A stretch of 64,000 bases of DNA from Homalodisca vitripennis (Eukaryota; Arthropoda; Insecta; Hemiptera; Cicadellidae), in NCBI RefSeq assembly GCF_021130785.1, contig NC_060213.1, positions 135,298,001-135,362,000 on the forward strand, in the 5' to 3' direction. A program made the position numbers and the translations under genes. Positions 56,114-64,000 of the stretch are shown here, one piece after another. The notes beneath the pieces are model-generated. The model saw only the letters and a program-made list of their open reading frames with translations. It was not told where the DNA came from and did no database searches. Numbering within the stretch: position 1 is the stretch's first letter; every line of letters starts with the position of its first letter.

Positions 56114-59027
56114 GAATCGCCTCATGCCAGAAAGGGCTTCAGTCACCAAAATGGCGAAATTGAGTTAGCTATAGGTTATCGTTGCTAATGACTGTACCAA
56201 CATTTTTACGCATAAAGGGCTTTAGTCCCATTGCTCCAATGTCTTAAAACCAGAGTAAAATTTTAATATTCCATGCAGAAAGGCCTTCAGTCAGTGACTG
56301 AAGTCCTTTTTGCCTAGAATATTAAAACATCTGTTTTGATTGCATTGTTTGGTCATTAGTTGTATGTCTCGCTCGATTGGTAGACCTGCTTTGTTTTAGT
56401 TAGGTTTTCATTTTGAGGTTATGTGTTGCTTTAACTGTTATTACACTGATCTGAAAATCACTTAATTATTAAAGTTTATAGATAATAGGTATTCAATATG
56501 GTTAGTGAGACGGATTCCGAGGAGTGACCAAGAAAATGAAGTAGTAGTTGGGAGGAAACGTGTAAAAAGAGAATCAGAATGGAAAAAGAAATACTAAGAG
56601 AGTGTCAAGTGCAAGGGATTGGAGTATGAAGATTATAAAGGGAGGATAGTTCCAGCTAAAACAACAGGGCCTCCATGCAAGTAAGAGTCCTTACATTTTA
56701 ATTTATTAACAATTTTGTTAGCTTGAATTTCTTTGCAATGGTCATATTAGTACGTATAATTGCACACCCAATCTAACCTAATTTTATAAACTATAAATTT
56801 TCCTAAATTTATTAAGGTTTATTTTGTTAATATGTACTGTACTTGTCACCACTAATTTTTAATATTTTTTTTTCAGCTGCAAGAGATTTTAAATGCTTTG
56901 ATGGATTGACTGAACTTGACCAAATCAACATATTGCAACGCCTTCTTGACCTTCCATCAAAAAATGATCAGGACCTGTACATCCAGAACTTGATTGAAAT
57001 TCATGACGTCAAGAAAAGACGTCCAAGGAAAGGAGAAGACGCAACGCAATGTTTGACAAAATGTATACATACTTTCTCCTGGTTGGTAACCAAAGGACGC
57101 AGGTATGTTACAAAGCTTTTTTGTCTCTGTTATCAATAAGCGACAAACGAGTTACAACGGTTGAGAGCCCTTGCCAAGGAAGGAAAAAACCCTATTGATA
57201 AAAGAGGAAAGTCTCAGAGCGCAAACACTTTGAGTATTGAAAAACAACAAATCATTAGGGACCATATTGAAAGTTACCCAACTAAACTTAGTCATTATTC
57301 TGGGAAAACTAGAAAATATTTAGATGCTAGACTCTGCACAAACGCCTTTATATCGTGCATTGGTCGACAAACATCCAGGAATTTGTAGTTTCTGCTTACT
57401 TTTATGAGTTTTTCAATGAAAACTACAATTTAAGATTTGGCAGACCGCAAATTGATTGTTGCTGCACGTGTGAAGAGCTCAACACAAAGCTAAAGAGAGT
57501 CCTCACTTGAACGATGTAGCAAAGAGATCAGCTGCTGCCGAGCTTATCATTCATAAAAGACGAGCAAAAAAGTTTTTTTATCAAGATTACAAATGAAGCT
57601 AACTCAAAGAACGAGCCACACGTACTTTTCCCTTTGTATGGACTTCATGCAAAATCTCAGTATACCACAAATTCCCGTACAAGAAACGTTTTATTTAAGA
57701 CAAATCACGGTTAATGTATTCTCTATTCATGATATAAAAAAAGAGTCAGCAAAAGTGTATGTATACCATGAAGGTACAGCCAGCAAGACACCTAATGAAG
57801 TGTGCTCTTTCTTATGGGATTATCTCAAATCCATCCCCCCAGAATATACAGAGTTACGACTGTTCTCTGATAACTGCAGCGGGCAGAACAAAAATCACGC
57901 ACTGAGTAGATTTTTTGTTGCTTCTTACTGACACCGGCCGTTTCAGCAAGATAACAATGTATTTTCCTGTCAGAGGCCATTCTTTTTTTGCCCTGTGACA
58001 GGGACTTTGCAACGATTAAAGCGTCATGTGAAAAAGTATGACAGAATTTACTCTGTGGTGAAATCAGAAAACTCATAGAAAAACAGCAGCGCAAAACCAG
58101 GAATCAATAAGTTTTCTGTCAAAGAAGTTGAGACAAAAGACATCTTTGATTTTCAAGCTCTTTTGGAAAAACATACTACAAAAAAAGCTGCATATCTCAA
58201 GAAACAAGATCGAAGCGAGTTCCAAAAGAAAAGAAAATCAGATTTGAAATAAGCAGTTATAAGCATTTTTGTTGGACCTTTGATAAAAATCAGTTTTGGT
58301 ATAATATTAGCCAGTAAAACCATTGACAGCATTGTAACTCATTCTTTTAAAATGTGTAAGGACCAGAACCAAAAACCAACATTGCCACCACCTGTGTGTT
58401 ATCCAGCTGGTAAAGTACCCATAAAAGCTTTCAAAAATCAACGACGTCAGGAATCTTCTACCGTACGTTGCCCATGAACACATAGACTTCTACGAAGATA
58501 TTATGAATTGGGCCTACACTTGACCACATTGCACCTGAAGTCCAAGATGATTGATTACGTTTTCAAACATATTATTTTTATTAGTACTAATTTTCTTTTT
58601 TCCACACGGTGTTTGTAGTACATTTTTCAATCAATAAATGTATAAAAAACTGTTGTTTAATAATACCTTTGGAATTTTGATTACAGATACTCATAATCAA
58701 AAAGCTTGAAAATAGTAAAAATACATTTTAATGTAATAAAAAGTAAAAAATAATTAAAGAAATAAAGTTTTATATCATATTTTAAAAGGGTCATTTTAAT
58801 TTTCATGCAAAAAGGGCTTCAGTCTGCTAGTAAAAAAAAAATTTTTCACTATGAAAATAACAATTTTAGTTTCCCTCACTAGTACTGTTGAAAGGTGTGT
58901 ATTCATATCAAATATATAAAATAATAAGAGGTTTTTAAAAAAAATGTTTATAGAAATAGAAAAGTTTTTATTGAATTACTCAAAAGTAAAACTGGCTGAC
59001 TGAAGCCCTTTTTGCATGAAGCGATTC
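56114..59027 (+). mobile_element. 2.9 kb DNA transposon with ATTT duplication and AAAGGGCTTCAGTC repeats
   Basis: The left end GAATCGCCTCATGCCAGAAA and the inverted right end GAATCGCTTCATGCAAAAAG continue into GGGCTTCAGTCA, giving TIRs of about 33 bp. ATTT lies directly outside both tips (56110-56113 and 59028-59031), indicating a 4-bp target duplication. The box AAAGGGCTTCAGTC is repeated inside both ends (56131, 56213, a palindromic pair at 56276-56312, 58811, and inverted at 58998). Between them is a two-exon gene, now broken. The encoded protein belongs to a family abundant in insect genomes as uncharacterised proteins. I cannot assign the superfamily with certainty. Confidence 0.75.
56498..58523 (+). 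pseudogene. Two-exon transposase-like gene of the ATTT-duplicating transposon
   Basis: Exon 1 runs from the ATG at 56498 (MVSETDSEE, then after a shift KRVKRESEWKKKY and VPAKTTGPPC) to donor AA|GTAAGAG at 56680. Exon 2 begins after TTTTTTCAG at 56877. The join gives a Cys-rich P-C-N-C motif followed, after a one-base error, by KCFDGLTE. Later blocks are FNxxQDLYIQNLIEIHDVKK near 56965-57015, DKRGKSQSANTLS near 57197-57235, HIESYPTKLSHYSG near 57264-57305, CMDFMQNLSIPQIPVQETFY near 57634-57693, YVYHEGTASKTPNEVCSFL near 57760-57815 and LFSDNCSGQNKNHA near 57863-57900. Asp residues in CMDFM and FSDNCSGQN are candidates for a DDE/D catalytic site. The final block FYEDIMNWAY ends at a stop at 58521-58523. 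At least six frameshifts or stops disable it. Confidence 0.75.
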
Positions 59028-60156
59028 ATTTATTAAACATATTTTTCTTTATTTGTGTTTAGAGAAATATTAAAAAGTCCTAAATATATCACAGAATCTC
59101 ACATATTATGATCTGACGGTTCACTCTTATGCTTTGTATGATTTTAAATTTCAAAATATATTTATTTTACCTGATTGCATCAAAAAATCAAAATTATGTA
59201 TTAAATACAAAAACGTTTATTACTTTACTCTGAGGACAAAAGTTAAGTAAAGTTCTAACATCTTGTTTTTTTCATTTTTAAGATCTTGGATATATTTTCC
59301 TTTTTTTGTAATGCCAAAGTTGGAACCCTGCCATATGTGATACCGACATAAATGTATATGTTTGTAATAGCTCTATTTTTTCCAGAAGACCAGTAAGTAG
59401 AAAAAAACATATTCTGTCTAAACGTATACAAATCAGAATTAATTTTTCTACAATTCAAATTATTGCATTCATTCCAGCTCAGATAGCAATATTTTCAATT
59501 TCTTAATGATATACCAGAATGTCACTCATATTTTTTTTATTTTGCTGATTGAACTGTGGCATAGGTGATACTGATAGGTGTGGCATTGTTTGATACTGAA
59601 TAAACTAATACTATCGAAAGGCCTAACAAAAGTAATAAACAGTCATCGCACAGACATACTACAGGCATCTTCCTTTGGACCTTTAAACTCCAAAATCAAT
59701 CAGTTGTTTCTTAGACCAGTAGAAACTTAGACACCTAAGTTCAAGTCTTTAGGCCCCTTCTATTTCGGTAGTTGTTACACACAGACAAGCAGAGGAATCT
59801 GTGTCATTATCATCGGATATCAGTGGTAAGGGAATTTCTCGTAAAGAAAATAGTCAACCATTGGGATAACTATAGTCATTGAGACTGGCTCTGAGAAATG
59901 CAGAGTCAAAAAGCTAATATCACTTTTCAACCTGTATGATTGGCGCATAATTGAGTCATGTCAGTACGTGTAGTTTCTTATAAGTTTGGGCCTCACACAT
60001 GTACTTAGGGAAATCAACACTGTGGTTCCACAAGGCAGCTTCTTTTCCAGCAATGCCAAAGTAGAATGGATATCTACATTGTGTGTCGAGTACTTTTTAT
60101 GGAACAAGAAATGGCCACTTCGTCATAGTACATAATTTATAGCTTATAGCAGAGGC

Positions 60157-60421
60157 AAGGACGTAGCAAGCAAAGGGGTAAAGGGGTTCAGACTCCCTCA
60201 AATTTTCAATTACTTTTTTAGCAAACAATTATTATTTAAATAATTCAATATTACTGACATGTACTGCTGAAATATCATTGTTCTCAACAAAACAGGTCAA
60301 GAACTTTTTAAGGAACAAATGGGGAATGAGCGGTTGACTGCACTTGCCTAACTTTCTGTCCACTACGGGAAAATATCAGTTGTCTTGATCCCCCCAACAT
60401 TTTTTCCTGGTTACGTTCTTT
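60157..60421. repeat. Dispersed repeat, copy 2
   Basis: Same family and orientation as 13356-13613, sharing the CAAGGACGTAGC start, the AATATTACTGACATG region and the CTACGGGAAAATATCAGTTG region. The end resembles the inverse of AAAGAACGTAACCAGG. This copy carries an extra 30-bp piece near 60325-60350. Confidence 0.65.
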
Positions 60422-61239
60422 AATGTCATCTCCAGAATAGATTGTAAGGGTTAATATTGTGAAAATGGAGCCCTACAATATATTTTTCTTGCAAATGAAG
60501 CTTTTTTGGGTTAGAAATAGAGTTACTCATAATATAAAGCACTCAAGTCTCTCTACCAATGTCTAAATTTGGGATCCCAGAGAGACTGCTTCAGAGTACC
60601 AACAGCCTCATGTCTATCAAACTGTTTACAAGCAGTTGAATTCACTAAGCATCAGTGTATCCAACTATTTACCTTCTCAAGAGTGATGTCATTTAGCCTT
60701 GATCTTACGTAACCGAAGCTTGAACACCCACAATAAGGATTGAGTGAATGGAACAGTGGGTGTGGCATCCAGCATATTCTATAGTACAAATAGTACACAA
60801 TGACTACAGCGCTAGAGATCATGTGACAGTATTAAAATGCAACGGGAAGTGACTTGTTGAGGCCATCAACCACCCTCAACAAGTTCAAACTACTAGTAGT
60901 AAGCAAACTAGTTCGTTAAGATATTATATTTTGCCCATAAAATTTGAAAATGTGAATTTCAGAATGCCACAATAAATTTTCTTGCTTTTTGATGTTAACT
61001 TATACAGATAGTTGGAAAAGTGATGCGAGATTGGTGTGGAAACTAATTACTCTTACCAGAAACTTCAATATCTTAGGAGTTGAAAACTTCAGTCTAAGGA
61101 AATTGAAAATGTTTAGAGTAAAATTGTACGTTATATTCTTTTGAGAAAAATGTTATTAAGGTCTCAGATTAAGCTTGGATGTAGTAAAATAATGTTTGTT
61201 CTCCAATATTATAAACTATGAAGATTTATATCATGAACT

Positions 61240-61332
61240 CATTATGGCTCTTATGCTGTTCATTTAAGAGTGGAATACCCCAGGGATTGATTTTAGGACC
61301 AGTACTTTTCTTTATTTATGAACTTGGTATAC
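61240..61332 (+). pseudogene. LINE reverse transcriptase scrap (GIPQG motif)
   Basis: The frame reads KSGIPQGLILGPVLFFIYEL, the universal palm motif of non-LTR reverse transcriptases just before the catalytic box. The rest of the domain is missing and the sequence changes directly into another fragment. Confidence 0.7.
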
Positions 61333-61345
61333 TGTATATATCAAC

Positions 61346-61640
61346 CCTTTGATTAAGTGAATATAGACTCTGTGGAGAGGAGGAGGAGTCAGTGGAGCAC
61401 ATTTTGTTGGATTGTCCTGCCATCGTAGAGACTCGGAAAAGATACTTGGGAGCATATCTCCTCAGCCCCAAGGACATTAGAGAACAGGAGCCCTTAAATC
61501 TGATTGGTTTTTGCAAAAGCCTTGGTCTTTGAGGGCACAAATTAAAGTAAGGGAGGCGCAAAGGTCCTTTTAGGACTAAGCGCGGGGACAAATTGTCCTC
61601 TTCCCTCAGGAAAGAGAGAGAGAGAAAAAAAAAACACTTT
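61346..61640 (+). pseudogene. I/R1-group LINE C-terminal zinc knuckle and tail
   Basis: The frame reads YRLCGEEEESVEHILLDCPA followed by RKRYLGAYLLSPKDIREQEP and LIGFCKSLGL. C-x-x-C-x8-H-x4-C is the C-terminal knuckle found after the RNase H of I-like LINEs. The 3' sequence, with GCGCAAAGGTCCTTTTAGG and a final (AG)n/A-run, looks like a LINE 3' end. It lies only about 165 bp before the GST exon acceptor. Confidence 0.75.
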
Positions 61641-61804
61641 GATTATGAAAGTATACTTCTAAATCCGATTATACAAATCTCACCTTCTTTGCCATCTGTT
61701 GCATAAATAAAGAACTACTAAACCAAACTCAAACGTGTTTAACCATTTAATATAATATTTTTTTTTAAATGGATTACTGTTGACTAATGTAAGTCTGTTA
61801 ACAG

Positions 61805-61972
61805 CTACTCCATGGGGAAAAGTTCCTGTGCTGGAGATAAATGGACAGAGAGTCACACAGAATGTAGCCATCTGCCGCTATTTGGCTAAGGAGGCAGGAC
61901 TATGCGGCAAAGACAACTGGGAGAATCTCAGGATTGATGAAATTGTCGATGTTCTTGGAGATTTTCGAACTG
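61805..61972 (+). CDS. GstS1: Sigma-class glutathione S-transferase gene B, exon 2
   Basis: A 168-bp exon between TCTGTTAACAG and donor ACTG|GTAAGT. Joined to exon 1 it gives TTPWGKVPVLEINGQ, then TQNVAICRYLAKEAGL and NLRIDEIVDVLGDFR. The V-P of KVPVLE is the conserved cis-proline turn. As in gene A the glutathione-contacting pair is Gln-Asn in place of the usual Gln-Ser. The remaining exons should lie beyond the right edge of the window, on the same strand. Confidence 0.93.
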
Positions 61973-62012
61973 GTAAGTGTGTGTAGAATGTAGAATCTTG
62001 GAGCATTGGAAA

Positions 62013-64000
62013 AAAGTCAGAAATCAGAAGTCAGAAGTTTTATTGGCCATTAAGTATTCCAAAGATTACAATAGGCTTCGTCAAAATAACATTATTTTTC
62101 AGTGTAATTCTAGTGATATAGTATAAATATATACTAGTTTCCAGTCATATCTATTATAATAAATATATAATAAATACTTAATTCTACTCAAATAAATAAA
62201 ACATAAAAACACACAGGGACATGGAGTTAAAAACTAAAATTTAAAATAAATATAATAAATTATGGAGTATCCTTATATATATATTTGTTATTTAAAACAT
62301 ATCAAATTTCATATACTCCTCAACACTGTAAAATTCCTTAAGCTTAAGCCACTCTGACATGTTTGATTTAAATTGTTTAAATGGTAAAGCTCTAACAAAA
62401 AGAGGAAGCTTATTAAATAGTTTTAACTGCTGGTATTTATGGCTTTTATAATATTTATCTAGCCTTATATTAGGAGTTCTTAGATTATCTTTTGATCTGG
62501 TATCATACTCATGGAGTGTACATTGTGTTTCAAATCTATCTTCATTTTCTTTTACATATATTAGGTTATAAAAAATATAAATACATGCCAAGGTCATAAT
62601 TTTAAGCCTAGAAAAATGTTGTCTGCAAGACTCTTGGTATGATAATCCAGCTAATATTCTAACTGCTTTTTTCTGCCAGACAAAAACGTTTTTTGCTGTA
62701 CTGGAATTACCCCACAGTCGAATGCCGTAACACAAGTGACTATGAAATAAGCCGTTGTATGTCATTATAAGTGTTTCTAAGTTTACACAGTACTTCAATT
62801 TTCTTAGCAGAAAAATTACCCTAGATAATTTTTTACAGAGATTATCAATATGTACATTCCAGCACAGTTTACTATCTAGATAGAAGCCAAGTAGTTTTAC
62901 AGGTTTGAATAAACTATCATCAGTCAAATGGTTTTTAAGTGTGAATATTATATTTTCAGTTTTGTTTTCATTTATTAAAAGGCTATTTGCAGAATACCAA
63001 GCTTTAGCTCGTTCTAGGGATGTATTTAATTGCAACATTACATTGGCAATATTCCCATCTGCACTAATCAGTGTGGTGTCATCTGCGTATAGTACAGATA
63101 GACAAGGTATATTTACACTAAAGTCATTTACATAGATTAAAAAAAAAAATGGCCCCAATACAGATCCTTGAGGGACACCAGCTATGACATGTAAATACTC
63201 AGATTGAGAATCATTGACTTTAACAACCTGCTTTCTATTGGTTAGATAACTTTCTAACAGACTTAACTCCACATTCTTAATGCCATAGTATTCTAGTTTT
63301 CTACATAATATACTATGGGACACATTGTCAAAAGCTTTGCTCAAGTCAATCAGACTAGAACCTATAACTAACTTGTCTTCAAAACCTTTTAAAATTACAT
63401 CAATCATAGTTTCCACAGCCATTGCAGTGGAGAGTTTAGGCCTAAATCCATATTGATGGTCATATAGCAATGAATTATTTACAAAATAATTATGCAACTG
63501 AGACAACAAACAAGATTCAATTATTTTACTGAAAACAGGCACAATTGCAATGGGTCGGTAATTCTCTGGTAAATTTCTGTTACCTTTTTTAAAAACTGGG
63601 GTGACTTTAGCTGATTTTAGACAATCTGGAAACTGACCTTTAAACATAGTTAAATTTATCAAGTAAGTAAGAGGCACTATTATAACATTAATTATATGCT
63701 TTATTACAAAGTTTGAGAGCCCATAAATATCCTCACTGCGTGTATTATTTAACCTATTAACAATAAATTTGACCAAACTACCATCAATCGTGTTCCACTT
63801 AAAATTCAAATTCTCTTTATCAGGGAGAGGAAAATTATTCAAAAAATCATTGTGAGTTAAACCATTTACAGAATTTATGGTGTTGTTAGTTAATGATACA
63901 TTAACAAAATAACTGTTTAACTCTCCTGGCAAGAGTGGTATATTTTTTGAGATATTTGATTTCTTAACTCCAGATTCATTTCTTACAATATTCCATGCCA
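62013..64000 (-). mobile_element. LINE with 7-bp tandem tail, 3' end inside the window
   Basis: The 3' untranslated region (about 62040-62291) contains AATAAAACTTCTGAC near its end and finishes in tandem CTTCTGA-like units at 62013-62040 when read on the minus strand. The tail takes the place of a poly-A and resembles the TTTGAC tail of the first LINE in the window. The 5' end is beyond the edge. Confidence 0.8.
62292..63998 (-). CDS. LINE reverse transcriptase, intact frame, partial at the window edge
   Basis: On the minus strand a single frame is open from the window edge (reading AWNIVRNESGVKKSNIS before the first Met) to a stop at 62292-62294, over 560 codons. Motifs in order are VTPVFKKGNRNLPENYRPIA, LIDLSKAFD, IAGVPQGSVLGPFFFLIYVN, the catalytic YADDTT near 63078-63095, KLLGFYLDSKL, GLFHSHLCYG, KKAVRILAG, HEYDTRS, KLFNKLP and a final FYSVEEYM. 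It has no RNase H. The clade is CR1/Jockey-group and close to the fragment at 2-1241. The endonuclease should lie beyond the edge. This is the only reverse transcriptase here without a visible break, so the copy may be young. It sits in intron 2 of GST gene B, antisense to it. Confidence 0.92.
   Translation of the reverse strand, partial: AWNIVRNESGVKKSNISKNIPLLPGELNSYFVNVSLTNNTINSVNGLTHNDFLNNFPLPDKENLNFKWNTIDGSLVKFIVNRLNNTRSEDIYGLSNFVIKHIINVIIVPLTYLINLTMFKGQFPDCLKSAKVTPVFKKGNRNLPENYRPIAIVPVFSKIIESCLLSQLHNYFVNNSLLYDHQYGFRPKLSTAMAVETMIDVILKGFEDKLVIGSSLIDLSKAFDNVSHSILCRKLEYYGIKNVELSLLESYLTNRKQVVKVNDSQSEYLHVIAGVPQGSVLGPFFFLIYVNDFSVNIPCLSVLYADDTTLISADGNIANVMLQLNTSLERAKAWYSANSLLINENKTENIIFTLKNHLTDDSLFKPVKLLGFYLDSKLCWNVHIDNLCKKLSRVIFLLRKLKYCVNLETLIMTYNGLFHSHLCYGIRLWGNSSTAKNVFVWQKKAVRILAGLSYQESCRQHFSRLKIMTLACIYIFYNLIYVKENEDRFETQCTLHEYDTRSKDNLRTPNIRLDKYYKSHKYQQLKLFNKLPLFVRALPFKQFKSNMSEWLKLKEFYSVEEYMKFDMF

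Larger units (their letters stand above)
52673..61804. other. Intron 1 of GST gene B, transposon-rich
   Basis: A GTAAGT donor and a TGTTAACAG acceptor bound the intron. Named contents are listed separately: hAT MITEs at 53596 and 54549, a hairpin at 54001, a 2.9 kb transposon at 56114, a dispersed repeat at 60157, and LINE scraps near 61.3-61.6 kb. The stretches 52673-53590, 54800-56110 and 59030-60150 hold nothing that I can identify, except a diverged relative of the 72-bp unit near 59690-59800. Confidence 0.8.

Overview
The window is eukaryotic and almost certainly insect. It carries spliced, tandemly arranged exons of two sigma-class glutathione S-transferase (GST) genes. The rest is AT-rich, intron-like or intergenic DNA packed with arthropod-type transposons: CR1/Jockey-group and I-group LINEs, hAT, piggyBac, mariner and pogo elements, and an element with an XPG-like nuclease. 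A sap-feeding hemipteran is my best guess from the repeat types, but the taxon is inferred, not shown.

Layout. 1-5478: three abutting LINE fragments (CR1/Jockey-group, I-group with RNase H, Jockey with poly-A tail). 5889-7130: a decayed hAT element. 7640-11960: LINE remnants on both strands. 13820-19820: a 6.0 kb DNA transposon with roughly 545-565 bp terminal inverted repeats (TIRs). It encodes a broken transposase-like protein, a FEN1/XPG-like nuclease and a CXC (tesmin/TSO1-like) domain, and looks Academ-like. 20150-22960: more LINE pieces. 23395-25580: an unidentified 2.2 kb insertion with a 14-bp direct repeat at its ends, a GC-rich hairpin, a duplicated 300-bp block and about five 180-bp tandem repeats. 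25990-26390: a possible host promoter with an NRF1-type palindrome. 29484-37422: a mariner-type MITE, a piggyBac relic, a 36-bp minisatellite and a full-length but broken pogo-type transposon. 37548-39511: a poly-C tract and a 52-bp minisatellite.

41180-45222 holds exons 2, 3 and 4 of GST gene A, with its coding exon 1 not visible in the window. 45390-52430 is an intergenic segment with an inverted repeat, a 72-bp tandem array, an internally deleted piggyBac element with perfect TIRs and TTAA duplications, and a hAT MITE. 52531-52672 and 61805-61972 are exons 1 and 2 of GST gene B, whose remaining exons lie beyond the window. Intron 1 of gene B (9.1 kb) holds two hAT MITEs, a hairpin and a 2.9 kb two-exon transposon with an ATTT duplication that I cannot place in a named superfamily. 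The window ends in a LINE on the minus strand whose reverse transcriptase frame is intact to the edge.

The only genes likely to serve the host are the two GSTs, which have identical exon-2 length and phase and arose by tandem duplication. Nearly all other coding sequence is transposon-derived and mostly broken. The best candidates for something poorly described are the XPG-nuclease transposon, the 23.4-25.6 kb repeat unit, the ATTT-duplicating transposon and the piggyBac subterminal palindromes.
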